NCBI RefSeq assembly: GCF_007993655.1
Contig: NZ_CP029077.1
Span: 490,744-554,743 of the forward strand
DNA: 64,000 nucleotides
Direction of reading: 5' to 3'
Origin: Candidatus Deianiraea vastatrix
GTDB lineage: Bacteria; Pseudomonadota; Alphaproteobacteria; Rickettsiales; Deianiraeaceae
Within the stretch, counting starts at the first letter, position 1, and every line of letters begins with the position of its first letter. Of this stretch, positions 35,339-44,638 are shown one piece after another. The notes under the pieces are model-generated. The model was given only the letters and a program-made list of their open reading frames with translations, did no database searches and was not told the DNA's origin. A program made the position numbers and the translations under genes.

Positions 35339-36609
35339 AAGTGATAATATTCAATTTTATTATTTATAATCTCATTTTTATTGCAAATATTTCTAAAATC
35401 AAGAACAATTTTACAATCAGGCAGACTAGACCATTTTATTTCATGAAATTCAGCCCATTCTGTTAAAACAACAACAATTCGAGCATCTTTAATGCAATCT
35501 TTGGCATTATCTGAATATTTTACCCTATCGCTACCTATTAAGTGACGCATTTCATCCATCGCCTCTGGATCGTAAGCTGTTATTGTAATATTCTTATTGT
35601 CGGTTAATTTCTTTACAACATCAATAGCGATAGAACATCTAATATCTGAAGTATTTGCCTTAAACGCAAGACCTAGTAATGCAATGTTTTTTGCGTTTTT
35701 ATTTTTTAATTCATCTTCAATTTTATCTAAAACAAATTTCTTTTGATCGTCATTAGATTTTTTAATATTCTTTATAATTTTTAAATCAAGACCGGATTGT
35801 TCCACCTGATATTCCATTGCATCAATGTCTTTTGGAAAACAAGAGCCACCAAATCCAGGACCTGGGTTTAAAAATTTATCTCCAATTCTTTTATCCATTC
35901 CAACGGCCTTTAAAACGCCTTGTGAAAAAATTCCTTCTTTATCGCAAAATCTAGATATTTCGTTTGCAAATGCAATTTTTGCAGCAAGAAATGTATTTGA
36001 TGCATATTTTACAAGCTCCGCACCTTTAGTATCCATAAAAACAATTTTTTCACTTAATATACCACCGTAAAGATTAATTAATTTACTCTTATCAAACTCA
36101 AGAGAATCGCAGCCAATAACAACTCTATCTGGGTATAAAAAATCATCAACCGCACTACCCTCTCTTAAAAATTCAGGACTGGAAACAACGGTTAAATGTG
36201 GAATTTTTTCTTTTATTTTTGCATTTGTTCCAACTGGAACTGTGGATTTTGTAATCACTATCGCATTATTATGAGCAATAGATGCAATTTCATCAACAGC
36301 TTTAAAAACATAACTTAAGTCTGCATTTTGGCAGTCATTTAAAGTTGGTGTGCCAACGGCTATTACATATATATCTATCACTTTTGGATCTGTAATATCT
36401 GAAAATTTCTCTATAAATGCTATATTTTTCTTATTTTTACTAAATAAATCATCAAGTTTTGGCTCGTAAATTGGCATTTTTCCGTTTTTAAGATCGTCCA
36501 ATTTTTTTGTATCTTTTTCAATAAATGTTACATTATGACCAAAGCTTGCAAATGCAAAACCAGATGGCAAGCCCACATATCCACAACCAATGACAACAAT
36601 ATTTAGCAT
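35335..36609 (-). CDS. ugd: UDP-glucose 6-dehydrogenase
   Basis: NAD-dependent oxidation of UDP-glucose to UDP-glucuronate. The N-terminal Rossmann VVIGCGYVGLPSGFAFASFG, ITKSTVPVGT, SSPEFLREGSA, the catalytic Cys in FGGSCFPKDI, and LGLAFKANTSDIR are all present. 424 residues from ATG 36609; a longer frame upstream adds 18 residues before the Rossmann strand and was not used. It is divergent from uxs across 59 bases. Confidence 0.96.
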   Translation of the reverse strand: MLNIVVIGCGYVGLPSGFAFASFGHNVTFIEKDTKKLDDLKNGKMPIYEPKLDDLFSKNKKNIAFIEKFSDITDPKVIDIYVIAVGTPTLNDCQNADLSYVFKAVDEIASIAHNNAIVITKSTVPVGTNAKIKEKIPHLTVVSSPEFLREGSAVDDFLYPDRVVIGCDSLEFDKSKLINLYGGILSEKIVFMDTKGAELVKYASNTFLAAKIAFANEISRFCDKEGIFSQGVLKAVGMDKRIGDKFLNPGPGFGGSCFPKDIDAMEYQVEQSGLDLKIIKNIKKSNDDQKKFVLDKIEDELKNKNAKNIALLGLAFKANTSDIRCSIAIDVVKKLTDNKNITITAYDPEAMDEMRHLIGSDRVKYSDNAKDCIKDARIVVVLTEWAEFHEIKWSSLPDCKIVLDFRNICNKNEIINNKIEYYHL

Positions 36610-36668
36610 AAAAAATATTTGACTTTCATAAAATATCAATTTACATTTAAAAATAATTTGCAAGTTAA

Positions 36669-37625
36669 ATGAAAAAAAATATTCTAATTACTGGTGGAAC
36701 AGGCTTTCTTGGTTCGCATTTGTGCCACAAATTATATCAAAACAAAGAAAACAATATAATCTGTGTCGATTGCAATTTTACAGGGGATATAATAAATGTT
36801 AAAGATTTACTAAACAAGGAAAGATTTACTTTTATAAATCACGATATAATAAATCCAATAGATTTTGATTTCAAGATTGACGAAATATACAACCTTGCAT
36901 GCCCTGCTTCGCCAGATCATTATCAATTTAAAAACGCAATATTTACAACAAAAACAAATGTTATCGGTGTTTTAAATTTATGCGAACTTGCCAAAAAACA
37001 TGGATCGAAAATACTTCAAACCAGCACATCAGAGGTATACGGAGACCCAAAAGAACATCCTCAAAAAGAAACATATTTTGGAAATGTAAATCCATGTGGA
37101 ATTAGATCGTGTTACGACGAAGGTAAAAGATGTGCAGAATCAATACTTTTTGACTATCACAGAAATGATGGACTTGAAATAAAAGTCGCTAGAATTTTTA
37201 ATACATATGGGCCAAAAATGAATATCAAAGATGGCAGAATGATTAGTAATTTTGTTGTAAAATCTTTACAAAATGACGATATTGAAATATATGGAGACGG
37301 CAAGGCAACAAGAAGCGTGTGCTATGTTGACGATATGATTGATGGATTTATAAAATTAATGTCTTCAGATAAAACAATAACAGGGCCTGTAAATCTTGGA
37401 AACACAAACGAAAGAAATATATTATATTTTGCAACCATGATAGTAGAAAAAACATCGTCAAAATCAAAAATTATTTTTAAAGAAAAAAGAGGGGACGACC
37501 CAGTTCAAAGAAAACCAGATATAACACTTGCGAAAAATTTATTGAATTGGAAGCCTTTAGTTTCTTTTGAAGATGGCATTTTCAGGACTATAGAATATTT
37601 TAAAGAAATTTTAAAAATTGCATAA
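36669..37625 (+). CDS. UDP-glucuronate decarboxylase (UDP-xylose synthase type)
   Basis: Extended SDR of 318 residues. It has ILITGGTGFLGSHLCHKLY (NAD binding), NLACPASPDHYQF, TSTSEVYGDPKEHPQKETY, the catalytic YDEGKR (YxxxK) and ARIFNTYGPKM with RSVCYVDD. These segments are characteristic of UXS rather than of generic epimerases. With the divergent ugd gene it would give UDP-xylose (or the 4-keto pentose if the final reduction is lost). ArnA-type formyltransferase is not fused. Confidence 0.92.
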   Translation: MKKNILITGGTGFLGSHLCHKLYQNKENNIICVDCNFTGDIINVKDLLNKERFTFINHDIINPIDFDFKIDEIYNLACPASPDHYQFKNAIFTTKTNVIGVLNLCELAKKHGSKILQTSTSEVYGDPKEHPQKETYFGNVNPCGIRSCYDEGKRCAESILFDYHRNDGLEIKVARIFNTYGPKMNIKDGRMISNFVVKSLQNDDIEIYGDGKATRSVCYVDDMIDGFIKLMSSDKTITGPVNLGNTNERNILYFATMIVEKTSSKSKIIFKEKRGDDPVQRKPDITLAKNLLNWKPLVSFEDGIFRTIEYFKEILKIA

Positions 37626-37794
37626 GATTTTTCCCAAATATACGAATCAAGAGCTTACGTTAAAGCATGCTATTTTGAAGTGTAATAATAAAAATACTTA
37701 CCAAGGAATTCGATATCGTGAATTTTTTATTAAATGTCAAAGTTCCAATCTCAAAAATAAACTTTGGTAATTTTTATTAATTTGCAAATTAGAA

Positions 37795-37871
37795 TGGTGG
37801 GTGACGAGGGATTCGAACCCCCGACATCTTCCTTGTAAGGGAAGCGCTCTAACCAGCTGAGCTAGTCACCC
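37795..37871 (-). tRNA. tRNA-Val (TAC)
   Basis: On the reverse strand the acceptor GGGTGAC pairs with GTCACCC and the anticodon loop CTTACAA has anticodon TAC. The T arm is GGGGG-TTCGAAT-CCCTC and the ACCA end is encoded. A TTGACT box lies 35 bases upstream. The preceding 170 bases after uxs hold no gene that I can see. Confidence 0.95.
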
Positions 37872-37976
37872 TTTATGTATTTTTACCTTAAAATAAAACA
37901 AATAAAAGTCAAGTGTTTTATTTTTTAAGCAAGGCAATATAAAATTATATCACCTTGCCCAATATTTAATATATTG

Positions 37977-39473
37977 CTATATATTTTTATCAAGAACTTT
38001 TAGTTTATTTGAAAGCCCTTTTACAGCATATAGCCAAACTATACACATTACAACAAAAACTCCAGATGCAATAGGTGCAATTGAAAGAACATTTGTTGTT
38101 CCCATTACCATAAGAAGTATAGTCTGAGTTAATGCGCCACCAGATTTTCCAAGGCGTCCACCTATAACATCAACTGCTGCTTTACCTTTTGATTTAAGCT
38201 CAGGGTCAAGTGGAATATAAGCCATTTCCTTTGTTGGATCAAATAGGCAGTATTTTGCTGCTTTTGAAGCAATAATAACACCAGCACCAACTAAAGCTGC
38301 TGCGTAAATTGGATTTGAAATCAAGTGTTCCATTGCACCTTTTGCAAATATAAATCCAAAGAATAAACCGCCAAGAGCAAGTATTACAACTGGAGTAAAT
38401 GCAGCACTAAAGAACCATCCAAGTCTTCTTAAGATGTTTGAACCAAAGAATAATGCAAATATAATAGTTGCAACGCCAGTCCATGCAGAGTAGCTTCCCA
38501 TGAATGCATTCATTGCGTTTTTATCAGTTCCAAAGAATAGTTTTACTTGGTTTTTCCATTGAACCTCAACTAAATTAATTGTTATACCATAACAGATAAT
38601 AAGCGATGCGATAAGACCAAGTTCTGGTGAAGTGAAAACGATTTTCGCACTTTCAACAAGACCAGGTTTTTTCTTTTTACCTTTGGTTTCCTTTGGTGGT
38701 TCGAAATATTTTGGATCAGTTAAAACGCTAGTGTGCATCCATCTGAATATACCCATACAAATAACACCCATAACAATTGCGATAGATATTAAAGTTTTAA
38801 GTGACCAGTCCCATTGATCGCTTCCTGCTGGAGTAAAATTTCTTGCAAGCTCAGCAGAATATTTTACTGTAATTCCAGACAAAATTGTTGAAATATTTGC
38901 AACAACAACGAATAAGCCGTAAAATCTTTTAGCTTCGTTCATTCTAACTATATAGTTGGCAAATTGCCAAAATGAAAGAGATAAAAGCATAGATCCCCAA
39001 AGTTCAGACATTATAAAGAATAATGAATATGCCCAGTTTTGATAGATTTTAATAAATCCAGCAAGCCTTGGATAAGATGCGATTAAAACTTCAACGCTTT
39101 CAGCAGATGGTTGAATTGCTGATAAATTTGGATTCAAAACAAAAGCAAAAAGACCAAAAAATGCCAAAAATGGTATCATTGTTGCGTAAAAAATCTTTTC
39201 CGCATTAAACACATTACTCATTTTTACATAAAGAACAACGAATAAAATCGCCATTGGAGTTACGCAATAAGTCTTTAAGAAAGTGATAGTTCCAGCGTCA
39301 GCAGCTGTCAAAATCAGCGTATCTTTCGTGTTTCGAAACGCAGTGTAGTTAAACAAAATACAAAACATTAACAAAGCAAGCGGAATGAATTTCTTCAGCT
39401 CGTAGTTATGAATTGGCCACAAAAGTGCCCGTAAACCCTTAAATTCAGATTTACTTGTTTCAGCTTTCGCCAT
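37977..39473 (-). CDS. ATP/ADP translocase (Tlc/NTT family)
   Basis: Exchanges host ATP for bacterial ADP, or transports other nucleotides, across the inner membrane. This is a hallmark of obligate intracellular Rickettsiales, Holosporales and Chlamydiae. About 498 residues with 12 predicted helices. Family signatures are LWPIHNYELKKFIPLALLMF, YTAFRNTKDTLILTAADAG, WQFANYIVRMNEAKRFYGLF and DPTKEMAYIPLDPELKSKGK. I chose ATG 39473 (MAKAETSK); the longer frame adds a spurious hydrophobic stretch. Substrate preference cannot be told from sequence by eye. Confidence 0.96.
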   Translation of the reverse strand: MAKAETSKSEFKGLRALLWPIHNYELKKFIPLALLMFCILFNYTAFRNTKDTLILTAADAGTITFLKTYCVTPMAILFVVLYVKMSNVFNAEKIFYATMIPFLAFFGLFAFVLNPNLSAIQPSAESVEVLIASYPRLAGFIKIYQNWAYSLFFIMSELWGSMLLSLSFWQFANYIVRMNEAKRFYGLFVVVANISTILSGITVKYSAELARNFTPAGSDQWDWSLKTLISIAIVMGVICMGIFRWMHTSVLTDPKYFEPPKETKGKKKKPGLVESAKIVFTSPELGLIASLIICYGITINLVEVQWKNQVKLFFGTDKNAMNAFMGSYSAWTGVATIIFALFFGSNILRRLGWFFSAAFTPVVILALGGLFFGFIFAKGAMEHLISNPIYAAALVGAGVIIASKAAKYCLFDPTKEMAYIPLDPELKSKGKAAVDVIGGRLGKSGGALTQTILLMVMGTTNVLSIAPIASGVFVVMCIVWLYAVKGLSNKLKVLDKNI

Positions 39474-39570
39474 AAATAAAAACAAAAATTTAAAAATCAC
39501 TAAAACAAAAAAAACTATTTGCAAGTTATTTTTTTTAAAATATAAAAAAACAGCATTAAATTTGATATTT

Positions 39571-41574
39571 ATGAAGCAAAAAAATAAAGAAATTAGCAAA
39601 TTAAAGGCGGAAATTGAAAAACATAACAGACTTTATTACAGCGAAAATAGCCCAGAAATATCAGATTATGACTACGATTTACTTAAAAAAAAGCTTGAAA
39701 ATTTACTGGCAGGTGATGAAGATTTATTTGGAAAGACATACATGGAAATTGGCTATACTCCATCGAATAATTTTGCAAAAATTGAGCATAAAATTCCAAT
39801 GCTTTCGCTAGACAACGCATTTGACGAAAATGATGTTATGGAATTTGAGAAAAAAATACGAAAATTCTTAGGCCACGACGAAGATTTATTCTATACAGCT
39901 GAGCTTAAAATAGACGGTCTTTCGTTTTGTGCAATTTATAAAAATGGAATTTTAGATAAAGTTTCCACTCGTGGTGATGGAAAAATTGGCGAAGATATTA
40001 CAAAAAATGCAATCACAATCGATAATTTTCCGCAAAAACTTGATAACCCTCCAGAATTTTTAGAAATTCGTGGCGAAATTTATTTATCACGATCAAACTT
40101 TGAAAAACTCATACAAACGCAAATTGAAAATGGAGAAAAGCCTTTTGCAAACAGCAGAAATGCAGCATCCGGATCACTTAGGGTCTTGGATAGTCAAATT
40201 ACAAAAAACAGAAATCTCAGCTATTTTGCTTATAATATCGCACAAATATCGGATGATTTTGCTATTCAATCGCAGTCAGAATCCCTTGAATTATTAAAAA
40301 AATTAGGCTTTAGAGTAAATGATGTATTTTTAGGTAAAGCAAAAATTGATGAATGTTTAAAATTTTACGATGAAATAAATAAAAAACGATATGAAATTGA
40401 CTATGATATTGATGGAATAGTGTATAAAGTTGATGAATTTATATTACAAAATAGACTTGGTAATACCAGTAAAAGTCCAAGATGGGCAATTGCTCATAAA
40501 TTCGCTGGAAACTACGCAATTTCTCAGATTTTATCGATAACAAACCAAGTTGGAAGACTTGGAAATATAACTCCCGTTGCAAATCTTACGCCAATTAACA
40601 TAGGCGGAGTCGTTGTATCGCGCGCAACCCTGCATAACTACGATGAAATCGCAAGACTTGGCGTTTCTGATGGCGATTTAGTGAAGGTCACTAGAGCCGG
40701 CGATGTTGTTCCAAGAGTGGTAGAGGTAATTGAAAAAAAGTCCGATAAAATAACGCAAATTCCACAAAACTGCCCATGTTGCAATAGTGTTTTAGTAAAA
40801 GACGAAGATTTAGTTGCGATAAAATGCGAAAATCCTAGCTGTGATGAGCAAATTATTCAAAAAATCATTCACTTTGCAAGCAAAGATGCACTAAACATTG
40901 AAGGACTTGGAAAAAAACAAATTGAACGCTTTTATGATTTAAAAATTATAACAGATTTACCAAGTATTTTTAGGCTTTTTGAAAAAAAAGAGACAATTTT
41001 AAGCCTTGATAGAACGGGTGAAAAATCTTTTTCAAACATGATAAACTCAATAGATAAGGCAAAAAATACATCACTTGCAAAGTTTTTTTATAGCCTTTCC
41101 ATTCGTCATATTGGCGAAACTGTGTCTGAGATTTTAGCAAAATATTTTCAAAATATAAACAATTTTTTAAATCAAATCACAAACCACAAAGAAATGTATG
41201 AAAAATTAAAAAACGTAGATGGAATAGGTGAAAAAATGGTTATTGAGCTATGTAATTTTATAAAAATTGAATCAAATGTAGAAATGATAAAAAAGCTTTG
41301 TGAAATATTAAATATCGCAGATTATATCGAGAAAAATAGCACAAAATATTCTGGAATGAAAATAGTTTTTACCGGAACGCTTACAAAAATGACAAGGCAG
41401 GAAGCCAAAAATACCGCATTAAAACTTGGTTTTGAGGTCTCTTCCGCTGTATCTAAGAATACAAATTTTTTAGTTGCCGGCATGGATTGTGGGTCAAAAT
41501 TAAAAGATGCACAAAATCTTGGTGTAAAAATTTTAAGCGAAGACGATTGGCTTGAAATGACAAAAATGCAGTAA
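39571..41574 (+). CDS. ligA: NAD-dependent DNA ligase LigA
   Basis: 667 residues with the full domain order: Ia (YYSENSPEISDYDYD), adenylation domain with the catalytic Lys in AELKIDGLS, OB fold (GNITPVANLTPINIGG), four-Cys zinc finger (NCPCCNSVL ... CENPSCDEQ), helix-hairpin-helix repeats and a C-terminal BRCT domain (MKIVFTGTLTKMTRQEA). Start ATG 39571. Divergent from tlc. Confidence 0.97.
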   Translation: MKQKNKEISKLKAEIEKHNRLYYSENSPEISDYDYDLLKKKLENLLAGDEDLFGKTYMEIGYTPSNNFAKIEHKIPMLSLDNAFDENDVMEFEKKIRKFLGHDEDLFYTAELKIDGLSFCAIYKNGILDKVSTRGDGKIGEDITKNAITIDNFPQKLDNPPEFLEIRGEIYLSRSNFEKLIQTQIENGEKPFANSRNAASGSLRVLDSQITKNRNLSYFAYNIAQISDDFAIQSQSESLELLKKLGFRVNDVFLGKAKIDECLKFYDEINKKRYEIDYDIDGIVYKVDEFILQNRLGNTSKSPRWAIAHKFAGNYAISQILSITNQVGRLGNITPVANLTPINIGGVVVSRATLHNYDEIARLGVSDGDLVKVTRAGDVVPRVVEVIEKKSDKITQIPQNCPCCNSVLVKDEDLVAIKCENPSCDEQIIQKIIHFASKDALNIEGLGKKQIERFYDLKIITDLPSIFRLFEKKETILSLDRTGEKSFSNMINSIDKAKNTSLAKFFYSLSIRHIGETVSEILAKYFQNINNFLNQITNHKEMYEKLKNVDGIGEKMVIELCNFIKIESNVEMIKKLCEILNIADYIEKNSTKYSGMKIVFTGTLTKMTRQEAKNTALKLGFEVSSAVSKNTNFLVAGMDCGSKLKDAQNLGVKILSEDDWLEMTKMQ

Positions 41575-41580
41575 TCTATT

Positions 41581-42606
41581 TTATATTATTTTACTTTCTA
41601 TCATTAAAAATGCTATTTGAACCGCATTTAAGGCCGCACCTTTTCTTAAATTATCAGCAACTACCCACATATTTAGTCCACTTTTAACAGATGTATCACG
41701 ACGAAGGCGCGAGACAAAAACAGCATCACTTTTACTGCATTCAACTTGCGTTGCGTAAATATTTTCACTAACTCTGTCAAGAAGTATTAAATCATCAGAA
41801 TCGGAAAAAATCATATTTATATCGTCCATGTCAAAGTCTTCCAAAAACTCAACATTTACAGATACCGCATGACAATTAAATACAGGAACTCTTACACAAG
41901 TTGCTGAAACTTCTATAGAATTATCTAAAATTTTCTTTGTTTCAACTTCCATTTTCCACTCCTCTTTTGTTTTACCATCTTCTAAAAATTCGTCAATATG
42001 CGGTATACAATTAAAAGCAATCTGGCGAGTAAATTGCTCCGGAGCAACAGATGATGTCTCGTAAATCGCCTTAGTTTGATAATAAAGCTCATCCATTGCT
42101 GCCCTACCCTTTCCAGACACAGCTTGATATGTACTTGCTACAATTCTTTTTATTTTATAATCTTTATGCAATTTTGCAAGTGCAACAAGCATTTGTATAG
42201 TAGAGCAATTCGGATTTGCAATAATTTTAGTTTTTTCTGCCAATTTTATATCTTTTGGATTAACCTCTGGAATTATCAAAGGAACGCCATCTTGCATTCG
42301 AAAAAATGATGTATTATCTATCACATAGCAACCTTTTGAAGTTGCAATTGGAACATAAACTTCAGAAACCGCCGATCCTGCTGAAAAAAATGCAATATCA
42401 ACTTTTGAAAAATCAAAGTTTTCAAGTAAGTCAACTGTTATTATCTTTTCACCAAATGACATTTGCTTGCCAAAAGAATTTTGCGAAGCAAGAGCGTAAA
42501 CATCATTAAATGGAAATTTTTCTTCATGAAGTATTTCTAAAATCTCTCTACCAACATTACCACTTGCACCAACAACAGCTATATTGTATTTCTTTTTTTC
42601 TAACAT
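41581..42606 (-). CDS. asd: Aspartate-semialdehyde dehydrogenase
   Basis: NADPH-dependent reduction of aspartyl phosphate, needed for diaminopimelate (peptidoglycan) and lysine, methionine and threonine. Motifs: VVGASGNVGREILEIL, the catalytic Cys in IANPNCSTIQM, and the C-terminal MWVVADNLRKGAALNAVQIA. 341 residues from ATG 42606. The longer open frame upstream runs through the tRNA-Tyr gene and is an artefact. Confidence 0.96.
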   Translation of the reverse strand: MLEKKKYNIAVVGASGNVGREILEILHEEKFPFNDVYALASQNSFGKQMSFGEKIITVDLLENFDFSKVDIAFFSAGSAVSEVYVPIATSKGCYVIDNTSFFRMQDGVPLIIPEVNPKDIKLAEKTKIIANPNCSTIQMLVALAKLHKDYKIKRIVASTYQAVSGKGRAAMDELYYQTKAIYETSSVAPEQFTRQIAFNCIPHIDEFLEDGKTKEEWKMEVETKKILDNSIEVSATCVRVPVFNCHAVSVNVEFLEDFDMDDINMIFSDSDDLILLDRVSENIYATQVECSKSDAVFVSRLRRDTSVKSGLNMWVVADNLRKGAALNAVQIAFLMIESKII

Positions 42607-42631
42607 AGTAATAAAAAATAGGAAAGCGAAG

Positions 42632-42717
42632 TGGTGGAGGAAGTAGGAATCGAACCTACGAACTCGTACGAGAGCTGATTTACAGTCAGCCGCCTTTGAC
42701 CGCTCGGCCATTCCTCC
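42632..42717 (-). tRNA. tRNA-Tyr (GTA)
   Basis: Class II tRNA of 86 bases with a long variable arm. The acceptor GGAGGAA pairs with TTCCTCC, the anticodon loop CTGTAAA has anticodon GTA, and the T arm is GTAGG-TTCGATT-CCTAC. The ACCA end is encoded. It lies directly upstream of asd on the same strand. Confidence 0.95.
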
Positions 42718-42836
42718 AACAGAACTTTACATGTCTTTTTTTAAAAAGCAAGATATATTTTTTTATAAATTTAATTATAAAGAACTTGATTTTTATTTTT
42801 TAGTATGTAACATAGTATGTATTTTTTATTTTTTAG

Positions 42837-43436
42837 ATGCGGTCATTTTTATTTGCGTTATCTTTTTTATTCTTTGTTGAATCTTCATCTGCAGTTACTA
42901 TTGTTACACCTTATGCCGGTGGCTCTTTGTCAAGATATTCAATAGATTATGTAACAAATAATGGCGTAAATTACAACAATATGTTAAATTCAAATTACAA
43001 CATGTATGGATTTTTCTTTGGACTTGATATAAATCCATATATAAGTTTTGAATTCAATTACGATCAAAACATTTCAAGAAGCGGCAAAAATACAAGCGGT
43101 GAATATGGAATTACCCACACTTCTGGAAAATTAAATACAACAAGATATGATTTTATAGGGAAAATACCACTTTTTCTTGATGTAAAATTCCTATTTATCC
43201 TTGGTATGGCACAAGGGTTTAACACAGCAAGCATCCAATCTTCTTCAACTACTATAGATAGTAGATTTAAACAAGGCGGATATGACTTTGCCCCAGAATA
43301 CGGAATAGGTGTAATGGTTGATCACGGAAATAATTTATTTGCTAAATTTGAAATCAGAAAACAAACATTAAAATATGAAGGTATAGCAAACGGCGGAAAT
43401 ATAATTTCAATAGGTGCTGGTTATAGATTTTTATAA
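42837..43436 (+). CDS. Outer-membrane beta-barrel surface protein
   Basis: 199 residues. A signal peptide (about 1-19, LFALSFLFFVESSSA) is followed by alternating strands such as MYGFFFGLDINPYISFEFNY and GIGVMVDHGNNLFAKFEIRK, ending in GAGYRFL with a C-terminal aromatic pattern typical of BAM substrates. The overall layout resembles the small 8-stranded porin/surface-antigen family of Rickettsiales. Two copies of TAGTATGTA occur just upstream (42801 and 42813). Confidence 0.8.
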   Translation: MRSFLFALSFLFFVESSSAVTIVTPYAGGSLSRYSIDYVTNNGVNYNNMLNSNYNMYGFFFGLDINPYISFEFNYDQNISRSGKNTSGEYGITHTSGKLNTTRYDFIGKIPLFLDVKFLFILGMAQGFNTASIQSSSTTIDSRFKQGGYDFAPEYGIGVMVDHGNNLFAKFEIRKQTLKYEGIANGGNIISIGAGYRFL

Positions 43437-43450
43437 TAAAACTCGTATTT

Positions 43451-44545
43451 ATGGCAAAAATTTACATGGATTACAACGCAACAACGCCAGTTTTGCCAGA
43501 AATTTTAGATGAAATGAAAAAGTTTCAAAATTTGCCACTTAATGCCTCAAGCACACATTATTATGGACGTATGGCACGAACTGTAATTGAAGATGCGCGT
43601 CATGGGATTTTGCAGGCAATTTTCCCTAAAAACCATAGTAAATATCGACTTATTTTCACATCAAGCGGCACTGAGGCAAATAATCTTGCGATTAATTCTT
43701 TTTCAAGTAAAACAATTCTATATTCAAGCCTTGAACACAAATCTATCAAAAAGCCAATTATGATGGGTAAAAATGCCGATAAATCCTGTGAAATTCCGGT
43801 ATTGCAAAATGGTGAAATTGACTATATCGCAATGGAAAATTTGATAAAAACCCAAGCCCCATCGCTAATTTCTGTAATGCATGCAAATAATGAGTGTGGC
43901 GTTATTCAAAATATTGATAAAATTGCTGAAATATGCAGGAATAATGGGCTTTTTTTTCACACAGATGCGTCGCAAAGTTTTGGTAAAATTAAGTGCAATT
44001 TTGATGAAATCTTGCCTGACATGATAACTATTTCAAGTCACAAAATCTACGGCCCCATAGGAGTTTCTGCATTAATTTACAAAAGCAATGTGCAAATTAT
44101 TCCGCAAATTTTGGGCGGCGGTCAGGAGTTTTATTTACGCTCTGGAACGGAAAATGTTGCAGGTATATACGGCTTTTCTTTGGCTTGCAAAATGGCAATT
44201 TCAGATTTTCCAGAAAAATATAAAAATATTGCAAAAATGCGTGATGAAATAGAGAAAATCGCAGTTTCTAAGGGCTATTTTACATTATGCCAAGGTATAA
44301 ATCGCATTCCAAACACAACAATGATATGCAAAAATGGACAAAATACCTCGATGCAGCTTATGTTTTTTGATCAAAAGGGGATAATGGTAAGCGGCGGCTC
44401 AGCGTGTTCATCGGGTCTTGTTGAAAGCAGTGAAATATGTCAAAAACTTGGCTTAGATACTGGTAATTCCTGCAGTCAAATCCGCTTTAGCCTTGGGCTT
44501 TTTACGACCGATGACGAGGCTTGCTTTGTCTGTGAAAATTTGTGA
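43451..44545 (+). CDS. Cysteine desulfurase (NifS/IscS family)
   Basis: PLP enzyme supplying sulfur for Fe-S clusters or thiolation. MDYNATTPVLPEILDEM at the N-terminus, SSGTEANNLAI, HTDASQSFGKI, the PLP Lys in ISSHKIYGP, and the active Cys loop GGSACSSG. At 364 residues it is shorter than housekeeping IscS (about 400) and closer to the NifS-like paralogue found beside iscRSU in many Rickettsiales, but no isc cluster is adjacent. A GTGAAAAT/ATTTTCAC hairpin spans its stop codon. Confidence 0.93.
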   Translation: MAKIYMDYNATTPVLPEILDEMKKFQNLPLNASSTHYYGRMARTVIEDARHGILQAIFPKNHSKYRLIFTSSGTEANNLAINSFSSKTILYSSLEHKSIKKPIMMGKNADKSCEIPVLQNGEIDYIAMENLIKTQAPSLISVMHANNECGVIQNIDKIAEICRNNGLFFHTDASQSFGKIKCNFDEILPDMITISSHKIYGPIGVSALIYKSNVQIIPQILGGGQEFYLRSGTENVAGIYGFSLACKMAISDFPEKYKNIAKMRDEIEKIAVSKGYFTLCQGINRIPNTTMICKNGQNTSMQLMFFDQKGIMVSGGSACSSGLVESSEICQKLGLDTGNSCSQIRFSLGLFTTDDEACFVCENL

Positions 44546-44638
44546 TTTTCACATTATAAATCTCATTTTTAGTTAATATATCAGATTTAATCAGTATTTC
44601 TCGACACTTTACATCGAAATCAACTTTAGCTTCAAGGT

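Noticed and set aside
37626-37794. Possible small RNA in the gap after uxs
   Set aside because: Only short AT palindromes (such as AATTTGCAAATT) were seen; no promoter-terminator pair or known RNA fold.
42607-42711. N-terminal extension of asd beginning MAERSKAADCKS
   Set aside because: It is a translation of the tRNA-Tyr gene on the same strand, a common artefact; the enzyme starts at ATG 42606.
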